From the NCBI GenBank assembly GCA_022843955.1, contig JALHMQ010000003.1:186001-250000 (forward strand): a stretch of DNA of 64,000 nucleotides, read 5' to 3'. Source of the stretch: Burkholderiaceae bacterium (GTDB taxonomy: Bacteria; Pseudomonadota; Gammaproteobacteria; Burkholderiales; Burkholderiaceae_F). Position 1 is the stretch's first letter; each line of letters begins with the position of its first letter. Below are positions 47,428 through 56,246 of the stretch, piece by piece. Both the position numbers and the translations under genes were made by a program. The notes beneath the pieces were generated by a model, which saw nothing but the letters and a program-made list of their open reading frames with translations, was not told where the DNA came from and searched no databases.

Positions 47428-47835
47428 TCACTGCTGGCGAAACTCCTTCTTCCACAGCTTTTCCAGCTCTGCCGCCAGCGCGGCGTCGGGCGCGCCGAGC
47501 AACGTCGTGCGGCCCTTCTCGTAGAGCTTGCCGACCACCGTGCCCTTGGCCGGCGCGTACAGCACCAGCAGGTTGGTGTCGCCGCAGTCGTGCGGCTTGC
47601 ACGGTGTGGCCACCTGGTAGTCGACGCCGGCGAACGACACGGTGCGCACCAGCGCGCTGTTGCTCATGCCGGCGAGCCAGCGCTCCTTGGCGCGTGGTCC
47701 GATCGCCGCGAAGTAGGCCGTCTTGAACTTCGGGTTCTTCAGCAGGTCGGCGGCGCTGACCATCGCCTCGGCGGCGCCGCCGCGGGTCGAGAACAGGGCC
47801 GCCAGGAGGAACGCAAGAAGCAGGAGCGTGCGCAT
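47428..47835 (-). CDS. Inhibitor of vertebrate lysozyme (Ivy) family protein
   Basis: A 135-aa periplasmic protein with signal peptide (RTLLLLAFLLAALFSTRGGAAEA). The mature domain carries the defining Ivy loop CKPHDC at residues 79-84, which inserts its His into the active site of C-type lysozymes, and ends GAPDAALAAELEKLWKKEF. Family members protect the cell wall from lysozyme or restrain endogenous lytic enzymes. ATG 47835 starts directly with the signal peptide; the in-frame extension upstream is unsupported. It is the first of three same-strand envelope-protein genes and lies just beyond the 3' end of the large BTAD regulator gene. Confidence 0.88.
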   Translation of the reverse strand: MRTLLLLAFLLAALFSTRGGAAEAMVSAADLLKNPKFKTAYFAAIGPRAKERWLAGMSNSALVRTVSFAGVDYQVATPCKPHDCGDTNLLVLYAPAKGTVVGKLYEKGRTTLLGAPDAALAAELEKLWKKEFRQQ

Positions 47836-47929
47836 CAGGGTCGTCCTCTCACAAGGCCTGTCGATCAACCGGAACCGCTCCGGCACAGACAACACATGAG
47901 AAGGTAAGAGCGACCGCGTTACCGCCTTG

Positions 47930-50900
47930 TTACCGGATGCGCCGGCGATCGGCGGCCGCGAGCAGCGCACGGTTGGTGGCGTTGCGTTGCAGGAAGCTGT
48001 CGCGATACTCGGGCGGCACGTTGGGCAGGGCGATCTGCCGCACCCACTGCGCCGCGCGGCCGAGCGCGATCAACGCCTGGTCGCCCTCGCCGGCGGCGTC
48101 GAACACCTGCGCGGCCAGCCACCACGCGTGTCCGAGCATCAGGTCGGCCGGCTGCAACCGCTCCAGCTGCGGCACCACCTCGCGCATCGAGGCGGCGGCG
48201 TCGGTGCTGCGTCCCGCACGGCGCAGTGCATCGGCGCGCAGCAGGCGCGCCTTCATCGCCACGCCGGCGAACTCCAGTTGCAGCGCCTGCTCGAGCACCT
48301 CGTCGCAGCGCGCGACCGCGGCATCGGCCGAATCGGCGGTATCGGCGTCAGCGCCGCCGGTGTCCTCGAGCAGTACGTGCATGCGCACGTGCGGATCGGT
48401 GCGCGGCGTCAGCTCCTGCAACGCGCGCTGCAGCTGGCCGTGACCCGAGTGCCCCTGCGCGCGCGCCAGCCGCGCCGCGATGGTGGCACTGCGTGCGCGC
48501 ACGTGGTCGATCGGCGCCGGTTCGTAGGCGAGCGCCTGCTGCGCGCGCGCGAACTGGCCCAGATCGATGAGGAACTGCGCCTTGTGGTTGGACGCCACCA
48601 CGATCCACAGCACCTGCTTGTCGCGCACGAAGCAGGCCAGGGCGTTGTCCAGGTGCTGCAGCGCCTCGCCGTAGCGGCCCACCATCGCGCAGTACAGGCC
48701 GGCGTAGGTCTGCACCACGGCGCCTTCGGGACCGTCGGTGGCGCCCAGCTGCGCCTGCAGCGCGAGCGAGCGTTGCGCCAGCGCGAGCGCGTCGCTCACC
48801 TGGCCCAGGTTGCCGCGCACCGTGGCGAGGTTCGAGGTGAGCGTGGCCAGTTCGGCGATGTCGCCCACGCTCTGCGCGTTGTCGATCGCCTGCTGCAGCG
48901 CGAAGCCGGTGTCGCGCAGGCGCCGCGCGCCGTTGAGCACGTAGGCGTAGTCGGCCCAGAAGCGGCCGCGCTGCTCGGCGCTCGCCCCGGCCTCGACCAG
49001 CGTCCGGTACGGCTCGATGATCGCCAGTGCCTCGGCCGATCGCCCCGCCTGCGCCAGGCCCACCGCATGCAGCCGCGCCGCCTGGAAGCCGGGCCACGGC
49101 GAATCGAACTGGCGCGTCAGTTCGGCCGCCTGCACCGCGGCCGCGATCCCGGCCTGGTGGTCGCCCGCCATCAGCGCCGCGGTCGCCTGCGCGGTCAGTG
49201 CCGCTGCCCGCTCGTGATCGGACTGCGCGCTGGCGAGCAGCGCCTCGATCACGCCTTTGGCGTGCGTCACGCCATGCACCACGATCAGCGAGTGGATGCT
49301 CTCGCAGCGCGCCTCGAACGCCTGCGCCGGCGCGCCGGCCTGCTCGAACGCCGCCGCGGCCAGGTGCCAGCAGTCGACCTCATGCGTGCGCTGCGACGCG
49401 CTGTGGGCCCGGCGCGCGGCGGCCGCATAGGCATCGCCGGCCTGCTGCCACTGCGCCGCGCCCGCCCAGTGCGGCGCCAGCCGTTCGGGCGGGGCGTCCT
49501 GCGCCTGCAGGTGCCGCGCGATCTGCCGGTGCAGCAGCTGCGCGATCGGCTGCGGCACCGAGGCGCGCGTGGCTTCGAAGATGAGGTCGTGCGCAAAGGC
49601 GCCGTCGCGGATCACCTGCGCTGCTTCCAGCTCGCGCCAAGGCTCGGCGATGTCGATCGGATGCTGGTCGAGCACCGCGGCGGCCAGCTCGGCGCTGAAG
49701 TCGGGGCCGGCCAGCGCCGCCACGCGCGCCAGCCGCAGTGCCGCCGCCGACAGTTGTGCCAGCCGCCGCTCCACCAGCGCGCCCACCGTCACCGGCTGCG
49801 GCAGCCGGCTGCCCGGGTCGAACGTCTCGGCTGTGCCCGACAGCAGCAGGTCCTTCAGCGTTTCCAGCGCGAACATCGGATTGCCGCCGGTGTGCTTGAG
49901 CAGCGCCGGCGCCAGCCGCGCCGGGTCGAGTGTCGGCAGGCCCAGCGAGGCGACGAGCGCCGTCATCTGCGCCAGGTCCAGCGGCTGCATGGCCACGGGC
50001 TCGATGCGTCCGGCCTCTTCCAGCGTGCGCTGCAGCTGCGTGGCGGCGGCGGTGGATTCGGCCGGCCGCATCGCAAAGCCCCAGTAGAGCGCGGCCAGCG
50101 TGTCCGATTGCACCAGCGACTGCAGGAACTCGAGGCTGGCATCGTCGGCGAAGTGCAGGTCGTCGACGATCAGCGCGTGCAGGCCCTGCGCAGCGGCCTC
50201 GCCCAGGCACGCATCCACCGCACGCTGCAGCAGCAGCCGCTGCGCTTCGCCGGCCAGCGCCACCGCATGACCGAGTTCCGGCAGCACCAGCGCCAGCTCC
50301 TGCGCGCGCGCTGCGCTCAGCACGCTGTCCTGCGCTGCGCGCACGGCCCGCAGCAGGCGCGCCAGCAGCGCATAGGCGATGCCGGCATCACCGGGGCGCG
50401 CCTGCACGCTGATCACGCCGCTGCGTCCGCCGACGAACTCCTGCATCAGCCGGCTCTTGCCGATGCCGGCCTCGCCGATCAGCAGGAAGGCGCGCTGCGC
50501 CGACCACGCGTGCTCCAGCGCCGCCAGTTCATGCGCGCGGCCGATCAGGCGCGGCGGACGCAGCAAACTGGCCGGCGCGATCGCTCGCCGCACGGGCAGG
50601 CTGGCCGCGCCCTGCTCGATGGTCGACATCAGCTCGATCGTCTCGGCCGATGGCCGCGTGCCCAGCTCGTCCTTCAGGCGTCGTTCAAAGTTCTCGAACG
50701 CTGCAATCGCCGAGGCGCGGTCGCCGCGCAGGTAGTGCAGCCGCATCAGGCGGCGCTGCGCGTGCTCGGCCAGCGGATCGGCATCGACCAGGCGCTGCGC
50801 GTACGCCAGCGCCTGCGCGAGTGCGCCGCGCTTTTCGCAGTCCGCGGCGGCGGCCGCCAGCGCACCGTCGCGTCGGGTGCGCCAGCTGTGGCGCTCGGCA

Positions 50901-51313
50901 CGCAGCCAGTCGGCCACGTCGGGCAGGTCTTCGAAGGTCAGGTCGCCCAGCAGTTCGGCGTCGCCGGCGCGTGCGTCCGTGTCGATCGCGGCCAGCGTGT
51001 CCGGCAGGTCCAGGTGCAGTTCCGGCGTCAGCTGCAGCAGGCTGCCGCTGGCCACCAGCGTCGCGCCGGTGTCGCGCCGCAGCCGGAACAGCCGCTGGCG
51101 CAGGCTCGTCTCCGCCTGGCGCGCGGTGGCACTCGGCCAGAGCAGCGCCGCCAGCCGCTCGGCGCTGATCGGTCCGGCCAGCGCCACCAGCGCGAGCAGC
51201 ACGGCGTCCTTCGGCCGCAGCACGATCTTGCGGTCGCCGGCGAGCAGCGGTTGGCCGAGCAGGCACAGCCGCCAGGCGGGCACAGACGTGGCAAGGGCAG
51301 GGGAGTGAGGCAT
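47930..51313 (-). CDS. BTAD-AAA-TPR transcriptional regulator (SARP/MalT-like STAND protein)
   Basis: A 1127-aa signal-transduction ATPase with transcription-factor ends. Residues 12-110 form a winged-helix domain (LCLLGQPLLAGDRKIVLRPKDAVLLALVAL, LAALLWPSATARQAETSLRQRLFRLR). A BTAD helical domain follows at about 120-255. The NTPase module has Walker A GEAGIGKS (280-287, K286), Walker B LIVDDLHFAD and KHTGGNPMF further on. The C-terminal half (about 600-1127) is TPR-like helical repeats (TQATAALMAGDHQAGIAAAVQAA, LQHLDNALACF). Such STAND regulators oligomerise on ligand binding. The stop lies 94 bp from the Ivy gene on the same strand. Its targets are unknown. The single upstream ATG at 51313 gives a compact N-terminus. 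Confidence 0.9.
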   Translation of the reverse strand: MPHSPALATSVPAWRLCLLGQPLLAGDRKIVLRPKDAVLLALVALAGPISAERLAALLWPSATARQAETSLRQRLFRLRRDTGATLVASGSLLQLTPELHLDLPDTLAAIDTDARAGDAELLGDLTFEDLPDVADWLRAERHSWRTRRDGALAAAAADCEKRGALAQALAYAQRLVDADPLAEHAQRRLMRLHYLRGDRASAIAAFENFERRLKDELGTRPSAETIELMSTIEQGAASLPVRRAIAPASLLRPPRLIGRAHELAALEHAWSAQRAFLLIGEAGIGKSRLMQEFVGGRSGVISVQARPGDAGIAYALLARLLRAVRAAQDSVLSAARAQELALVLPELGHAVALAGEAQRLLLQRAVDACLGEAAAQGLHALIVDDLHFADDASLEFLQSLVQSDTLAALYWGFAMRPAESTAAATQLQRTLEEAGRIEPVAMQPLDLAQMTALVASLGLPTLDPARLAPALLKHTGGNPMFALETLKDLLLSGTAETFDPGSRLPQPVTVGALVERRLAQLSAAALRLARVAALAGPDFSAELAAAVLDQHPIDIAEPWRELEAAQVIRDGAFAHDLIFEATRASVPQPIAQLLHRQIARHLQAQDAPPERLAPHWAGAAQWQQAGDAYAAAARRAHSASQRTHEVDCWHLAAAAFEQAGAPAQAFEARCESIHSLIVVHGVTHAKGVIEALLASAQSDHERAAALTAQATAALMAGDHQAGIAAAVQAAELTRQFDSPWPGFQAARLHAVGLAQAGRSAEALAIIEPYRTLVEAGASAEQRGRFWADYAYVLNGARRLRDTGFALQQAIDNAQSVGDIAELATLTSNLATVRGNLGQVSDALALAQRSLALQAQLGATDGPEGAVVQTYAGLYCAMVGRYGEALQHLDNALACFVRDKQVLWIVVASNHKAQFLIDLGQFARAQQALAYEPAPIDHVRARSATIAARLARAQGHSGHGQLQRALQELTPRTDPHVRMHVLLEDTGGADADTADSADAAVARCDEVLEQALQLEFAGVAMKARLLRADALRRAGRSTDAAASMREVVPQLERLQPADLMLGHAWWLAAQVFDAAGEGDQALIALGRAAQWVRQIALPNVPPEYRDSFLQRNATNRALLAAADRRRIR

Positions 51314-51576
51314 CCGGTCGGCAGTGTCGGGCCGCCGCGCGATGGCGGCAACCGGGGCGTGGCGGCGATCGAACTGCCCGCGTGGCTGCGGTATAGCGTG
51401 GCGCTGGTTACCGCGGTGTTACCGGGGTGCGTGCAGGCGCAGCGGCCGCTGGGCGGCGTGCCGTTCAACAGTCGTGTCGACGTGCAACTTGACGATCCGC
51501 GTCAAGACGCAAGCGCTTCAAGTGAAGCGCGCGGCAGCACGGATTGCCCGGCTGCCGTCACTCATGGGTTGTGCGC

Positions 51577-51792
51577 CTATCGCACCAGCCGCTTCACGCC
51601 GTCGCGACCGCCCAGCGCCCGCCACAGCAGCGCGGCACCGGCCGCCAGCGTGAGCGCCTTGCCCAGGCGCGATCGCCGGTGGCGGGAGGCGCGCAGAAGG
51701 GCGGTGCCGGCGCCGAAGGTCATCAGGTGTTCGCCCGGCAGGCTGGGGCGGCGTTGGTCGAACTGCTTGAGTGAACTGAGAAGGCGCAGCAT
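51577..51792 (-). CDS. Small basic hypothetical protein
   Basis: A 71-aa protein starting MLRLLSSLKQFDQRR at ATG 51792, with a strong AAGGAGAG ribosome binding site 6-7 bases upstream. It is strongly basic and has one moderately hydrophobic segment (GKALTLAAGAALLWRALGG), which could be a membrane-associated helix. The ending is DGVKRLVR. I do not recognise a family. It stands 263 bp upstream of the BTAD regulator start on the same strand and is divergent from the YedF-like gene. The good ribosome binding site argues that it is real. Confidence 0.6.
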   Translation of the reverse strand: MLRLLSSLKQFDQRRPSLPGEHLMTFGAGTALLRASRHRRSRLGKALTLAAGAALLWRALGGRDGVKRLVR

Positions 51793-51904
51793 GGCGGCTC
51801 TCCTTGATTGAATCCGACGGGTGCAGGCACATTGCGTGCCGTCGGGCCGCGCCGCGCGCGCTGCGCGACAATCCTTGACCTGCCTTTCGCGAGACCTTGC
51901 CACC

Positions 51905-52258
51905 ATGCCTGCTGCCCTCCTCGATAACACCGTTGTCATCGTTTCCAATGCCGGCCTCGGCCACGCCGAGCCCGCGCTCGGCGTGCGCGTGCTCGGCAAC
52001 TACTTCCGCACGCTCACCGAACTAGGCGCCAAGCCACGCGCGATCTGTTTCTACACGGCCGGCGTGAAGATGGTCGCGGACGACTCGCCGCTGCTGGCCG
52101 AGCTGCGCGTGCTGGCGCAGGCGGGCGTGCAGCTCGTGTCGTGCCGAACCTGCCTGGAGCACTACGGCCTGATCGATCGCGTCGCGGTCGGTGAGGTCGG
52201 CAGCATTGCGCAGGTGATCGAGCTGCAGGCGGCTGCCGCCAAGGTCATCACGCTGTAG
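51905..52258 (+). CDS. DsrE/YedF-like sulfurtransferase-family protein
   Basis: A 117-aa protein with a DsrE-like fold. It starts MPAALLDNTVVIVSNAGLGHAEPALGVRVLGNYFRTLTE, characteristic of the YedF C-terminal DsrE domain, and has a conserved Cys in VSCRTCLEHYGL and a VGEVGSIAQVIELQ segment. Related proteins are annotated as selenium-metabolism-associated YedF, but the TusA-like N-terminal domain of full YedF is absent. ATG 51905 is the first codon that aligns. It lies 14 bp before the GNAT gene, with mnmC after that, so a tRNA-modification or sulfur link is possible (mnm5s2U synthesis needs sulfur relay) but unproven. Confidence 0.8.
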   Translation: MPAALLDNTVVIVSNAGLGHAEPALGVRVLGNYFRTLTELGAKPRAICFYTAGVKMVADDSPLLAELRVLAQAGVQLVSCRTCLEHYGLIDRVAVGEVGSIAQVIELQAAAAKVITL

Positions 52259-52272
52259 GCATCTGTCGGCTG

Positions 52273-53226
52273 ATGCGCGTGCGGATCGAGCCGGTTGCGG
52301 CAGCCGACTGGCCCGCGCTCGCGCCGTTCCTGCATGCGTGCAACACAGCGGGTGGCGCGCTGCGCTGCCTGCACAGCCACGGCGGCCCCGATGCCGCGGG
52401 CTATGCCAACGAGTTGCGCTCGCTGCCGGCCGACGAAGCATGCTTTTGCGCGGCGTGGCGCGGTGCGCGCCTGGTGGGCGTGGCCGGCGCAGAGTTCGAC
52501 GTCACGCTGGGCCGCGCCTGGTTGCGCGGACCGCTGGTGGCGGATCAGGAACCAGCGGACGAACCCGCGGACGAAGACGTTGCGGACCTGGGCGCGGCGC
52601 TGCTCGATGCACTCGACCGCGCGCTGCCGGCGGCTGTGACGCAGCAGGCCGCGTTCGTGCCCGCCACCTGCGCGGACGCGCTCGCGCTGTATGCCGCGCG
52701 CGGCTTTACGGCGGCCGGCCGGCATGACGAGTTCGTCCTCACCACGCCGCCGGCGGCGTGGCAGCTGCCAGATTGCGTGCGCGTGGTGGCGGTCGGCGAG
52801 GCGCTGTCCGCGGTGCCATCCGAGCTGAAATGCGACGCACTGCACACGCTGCACGAAGCCGAGTTCCCCAACGCGTACCTGCCCGCCGCCAAGCTCTTCA
52901 GCGCCGACCACGCCGCCGGCGCCGATGCGTTCACCCGCATTGCGCTGCTCCATGGCGCGCCTGCCGGGTACCTGCATGCGCACTTCGATCCGCCGTGGAA
53001 CGAGGGCTACATCGACTTCGTTGCGGTGGACCCCGCGGCGCGCGGCGGCGGCGTGGGCCGCGCGCTGCTGAGCGCGGCGATCGACTGGACCTTCAATCAG
53101 CGCGGCGCCCGGGCGCTCACGCTCACCGTGCGCAGCGACCGCCTGGCGGCGCGCGCGCTGTACCTCGCGGCGGGTTTTCGTCACCAGCGCACCGGCATCG
53201 ATCTGCGCCGCGAGGCGCCCCGGTGA
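52273..53226 (+). CDS. GNAT family N-acetyltransferase (two GNAT-like halves)
   Basis: A 317-aa protein with a C-terminal GNAT acetyl-CoA-binding motif (VAVDPAARGGGVGRALLSAAI, about residues 250-270) followed by LTVRSDRLAARALYLAAGF, the typical end of the fold. The N-terminal half (residues 1-165) also looks like a degenerate GNAT domain (FLHACNTAGGALRCL, LVGVAGAEFDV, LALYAARGFTAAG). Tandem-GNAT proteins act on varied substrates. It begins MRVRIEPVAAADWPALAPF at 52273. Its stop overlaps the mnmC GTG start, so it is co-translated with mnmC. Confidence 0.85.
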   Translation: MRVRIEPVAAADWPALAPFLHACNTAGGALRCLHSHGGPDAAGYANELRSLPADEACFCAAWRGARLVGVAGAEFDVTLGRAWLRGPLVADQEPADEPADEDVADLGAALLDALDRALPAAVTQQAAFVPATCADALALYAARGFTAAGRHDEFVLTTPPAAWQLPDCVRVVAVGEALSAVPSELKCDALHTLHEAEFPNAYLPAAKLFSADHAAGADAFTRIALLHGAPAGYLHAHFDPPWNEGYIDFVAVDPAARGGGVGRALLSAAIDWTFNQRGARALTLTVRSDRLAARALYLAAGFRHQRTGIDLRREAPR

Positions 53227-55154
53227 GCACCGCCGCCCGCGTGACGCCGGCGCACCTGGCCTGGCGCGACGGCGTGCCGTTCAGCGAAGACTATGGCGAC
53301 GTCTACGCCAGCCGCGACGGCGCGCTCGGGCAGGCGCGCCACGTCTTTCTCGGCGGCAACGACCTGCCGGCGCGTTGGCGCGGCCGCACGCAGTTCGTGG
53401 TGCTGGAAACCGGCTTCGGCCTCGGCATCAACTTCCTCGCCACCTGGGCCGCGTGGCGCGCCGACGCGCAGCGGCCGCCGCGCCTGCACATGGTCTCGGT
53501 GGAGCGCCATCCGCTGGCCGCGCAGGCAGTGCGCGAGGCCGCGCCGCCTGAACTCGCGCCGCTGGCGCACCAGCTCGCCGCGCAGTGGCCGCTGCCGCTG
53601 CCCGGCCTGCATCGCCTGGTGTTCGAAGGCGGCGCGGTCGAACTCACGCTCGCGCTGGGCGATGCCGCGGTACTCGTGCCGCAGCTCGCGCTCGGCGCTG
53701 ACGCGATCTACCTCGACGGCTTTTCTCCTGCGCGCAATCCGGACATGTGGGCCGCACCGCTGCTCAAGGCGGTGGCGCGGCTGGCGCGGCCCGGCGCCAC
53801 GCTGGCCACCTGGAGCACGGCGCGCCCGGTGCGCGAGGCACTGGCCGCCGGCGGCTTTGAACTCGACCTGCGGCCCGGCTTCGCCAGCAAGCGCGAGATG
53901 CTCACCGGTCGCTTCGCACCCCGCTACACCGTGCGCCGCCACGAGCCGCCCGCCGCGTATGCCGGGCCGCGCCACGCGGTGGTGATCGGCGCCGGACTGG
54001 CCGGCTGCAGCACCGCGTTGGCACTCGCGCGGCGCGGCTGGGAGGTCGATCTGATCGAGCGCGGCAGCCGCGTGGCGGCCGGTGCCTCCGGCCTGCCGGC
54101 CGGCCTGCTGCACCCGCAGGTGGCCGCCGACGACAGCCGCCTCGCGCGGCTCACGCGCGCGGGGTTCGTTGCCAGCCTGCAGCAACTGCAGCGGCTCGAT
54201 GGCGCAGCTGAGCTGGCGCGGGTGGAAGGCATCTTCCAGCAGGCGGTGTCGGCGCAGGAGGCCGCGGCCTGGCAGTCCGCGCTTGACGCACTGGGTCTGC
54301 CGCCCGCCTACGCGCAGGTGATCAGCGCGCATGCCGCCGCCGCGCACGTGGGTCTGGTGCCGCGCCGGCCGGGCCTGTGGTTTCCGCAGGGCGCGGTGGT
54401 CGCGGCAGGCCCGTGGTGCGCGGCCATGCTGCGTGCGGCCGGTCCGGCGGTGCGGCTGCATGCCGGCACCACCGTGACGCGCGTGGTGCGCGAAGGTGGC
54501 TGGCGCGTCGAACGCGCGCAGGGCGCGCCGTTCAACGCCCCGGTGGTGGTGCACGCCAGCGCGCTCGCCGGGCCGCAACTGGCGTCGCTCACCCAGGCGC
54601 CGGTGCGCGCGGTGCGCGGGCGGCTGTCACTGCTGGCGGCTGACAACCTGGCAGGACTGAAGGCTGCGATCGCCGGTGACGGCTACGCCATGCGCGCCCC
54701 CGGCACCGCCGCCACGCCGATGATCGGCGCGAGCTACGAACTGCCGCTGCCCGAAGGTGGCGCCGATGCCGGCCCGGACGACGACCTCGTGCATGCCGGC
54801 AACGTGGCGCGCCTGTCGCGCCTGCTCGCCGCACCGCCGCCGGTGCGGCGGGTGGGCGTCTTTGACCAGGTGCGCGCCGTGGCCCCCGACCGCCTGCCAC
54901 TGGCCGGTGCGCTCGCGGATGAAGCCGCAGCCCAGGCGGCGCGCGGCAGCCTGCGCGGTGCGCATCTGGCCGACCTGCCGCGCCTGCCGGGGGCGTATGC
55001 GCTGTTCGCGCTCGGCTCCCGCGGCCTGGTGCTGGCGCCGCTGCTGGCGCAACTGGTGGTGGCGCAGATGGAGGGCGAGCCGTGGCCGATCGAGCGTGAC
55101 CTCGCGGCCAGCGTGGACCCCGCGCGCTTTCTGCTGCAGCGCCTGCGTCGATGA
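53223..55154 (+). CDS. mnmC: Bifunctional tRNA (mnm5s2U34) methyltransferase/oxidase MnmC
   Basis: Completes 5-methylaminomethyl-2-thiouridine at the wobble position of several tRNAs. The 643-aa protein has both domains. The N-terminal SAM methyltransferase (MnmC2) has LETGFGLGINFL at residues 61-72 and YLDGFSPARNPDMW. The FAD-dependent oxidase (MnmC1, DAO-like) has VVIGAGLAGCSTALALARRGW from about residue 254 and ends GSRGLVLAPLLAQLV. The start is GTG 53223, overlapping the GNAT stop (GTGA). Length and order match the fused gammaproteobacterial/betaproteobacterial enzyme. It converges with the HAD phosphatase gene. Confidence 0.95.
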   Translation: MSTAARVTPAHLAWRDGVPFSEDYGDVYASRDGALGQARHVFLGGNDLPARWRGRTQFVVLETGFGLGINFLATWAAWRADAQRPPRLHMVSVERHPLAAQAVREAAPPELAPLAHQLAAQWPLPLPGLHRLVFEGGAVELTLALGDAAVLVPQLALGADAIYLDGFSPARNPDMWAAPLLKAVARLARPGATLATWSTARPVREALAAGGFELDLRPGFASKREMLTGRFAPRYTVRRHEPPAAYAGPRHAVVIGAGLAGCSTALALARRGWEVDLIERGSRVAAGASGLPAGLLHPQVAADDSRLARLTRAGFVASLQQLQRLDGAAELARVEGIFQQAVSAQEAAAWQSALDALGLPPAYAQVISAHAAAAHVGLVPRRPGLWFPQGAVVAAGPWCAAMLRAAGPAVRLHAGTTVTRVVREGGWRVERAQGAPFNAPVVVHASALAGPQLASLTQAPVRAVRGRLSLLAADNLAGLKAAIAGDGYAMRAPGTAATPMIGASYELPLPEGGADAGPDDDLVHAGNVARLSRLLAAPPPVRRVGVFDQVRAVAPDRLPLAGALADEAAAQAARGSLRGAHLADLPRLPGAYALFALGSRGLVLAPLLAQLVVAQMEGEPWPIERDLAASVDPARFLLQRLRR

Positions 55155-55181
55155 TCCTGCGCGGGCGTGCCGTGTGCGCGG

Positions 55182-55823
55182 CTACGCAACCAGTTGCAGC
55201 AACTCGCCCGGCGCGCCCAGCAGCAGGTGAGGGTGGGCGGCACGAAGCTCGGCGGCGCTGCCGTGGCCCCACAGCACTCCCACCGCGCGCAAGCCGTTGG
55301 CGTGGGCGGCCAGGATGTCGATGTCACGGTCGCCGATCATGGTCGCGGCCTCACTCAGCGCCCCGGCGGCGCGCAGGCTGCGCAGCTGGTCCGCCTTGCG
55401 CACGCCAATGTCGCCACCGCTCACAAACGCAAAGTGCTCGCGCAGGCTGAACAGCGCGAGGATCTGCTCGGCAAAGTCGACCCGCTTGGTGGTGCACACG
55501 CCGAGCGTCACGCCGCGCTCGCGCAGCCGCTGCAGCACCGGCGGCATGTCCGGGTAGAGCTGATTCTCGGCGTAGCCGACCTGGGCATAGCGCTCGCGGT
55601 AGGCGGCCACCAGGCGCGTGATCAACTCGCTGTCAGCCGCCGGCACAAGTCGCGCAAAGCTCTCGTCCAGCGGCGGGCCGATGCAGCGCGACACCTCATC
55701 CGCGCCAATCGCCGCAAAGCCATGCGCCACCAGCGCATGGTTGATCGAGCGGCCGATGCCGAGCGCCGGATCGCTGATGGTGCCGTCGAGGTCGAAGACC
55801 AGCACCGCAGCGGCGCGCGTCAT
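55182..55823 (-). CDS. HAD-IA hydrolase (phosphoglycolate phosphatase-like)
   Basis: A 213-aa HAD phosphatase of subfamily IA. Motif I is VFDLDGTISDP with D11 as nucleophile and D13 as acid/base. An alpha-helical cap runs about 17-80 (SINHALVAHGFAAIG, IGPPLDESFARLV). Motif II is LGVCTTKR, motif III the Lys in GVRKADQ, and motif IV MIGDRDIDILAA. It resembles phosphoglycolate phosphatases and PpaX-like enzymes, but the exact substrate is uncertain. ATG 55823 begins just before the first strand; translation further upstream would add a low-quality Cys/Arg-rich stretch. It is convergent with mnmC. Confidence 0.88.
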   Translation of the reverse strand: MTRAAAVLVFDLDGTISDPALGIGRSINHALVAHGFAAIGADEVSRCIGPPLDESFARLVPAADSELITRLVAAYRERYAQVGYAENQLYPDMPPVLQRLRERGVTLGVCTTKRVDFAEQILALFSLREHFAFVSGGDIGVRKADQLRSLRAAGALSEAATMIGDRDIDILAAHANGLRAVGVLWGHGSAAELRAAHPHLLLGAPGELLQLVA

Positions 55824-56246
55824 GCACGGCCGATCTGCGCAAACGTCCTTGGAGCGATGCGTGGGCCGACACGCGCACGTACTCGGTCGTTCAAGGGGGC
55901 AGGCAGCAGGGGAGGTGGTCGAACTGTCTTGTTTGCCAATGCTAGCCAACGTGCAGAAATCACCTGCGAGGGCGTGTCAGCCAGGCATCCGCGACGATTA
56001 AGCGAGGCTTTGGTATTTGACCGCCGGACGGCGTTGCGTTGCAGGACAGTCAGATCGTCTAGTTGATTTTTGGGAAACGTGAACTACTGCCACGTCAACG
56101 CAGTTCTACAGCAGTGCGTGACGCAGCTCGATATGCGTTGTTATCCTGCACGGTGGTTCAATACAAAACCTTAGGCGCCACGTGGCACGTATCGCTTCAA
56201 GCGTTGCAGTCTTCGACGTTAGTAGGCTGCCTATCACCATCGTTTC
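55824..56246. other. Intergenic region at the entry to the accessory segment
   Basis: This 423-bp stretch marks a change from very high GC to visibly AT-richer DNA (clear from about 55930 on). No coding sequence is convincing. TTGTTA (56138-56143) and TACAAA (56162-56167) with an 18-bp spacer form a plausible promoter about 80 bp before the RelA/SpoT gene. No tRNA or attachment-site repeat was recognised at this boundary. Confidence 0.4.

Noticed and set aside
47927-51811. A 1294-codon plus-strand frame opposite the large regulator
   Set aside because: The minus strand carries clear Walker A, Walker B and winged-helix motifs. The plus-strand product is Arg/Gln/His-rich without domains.
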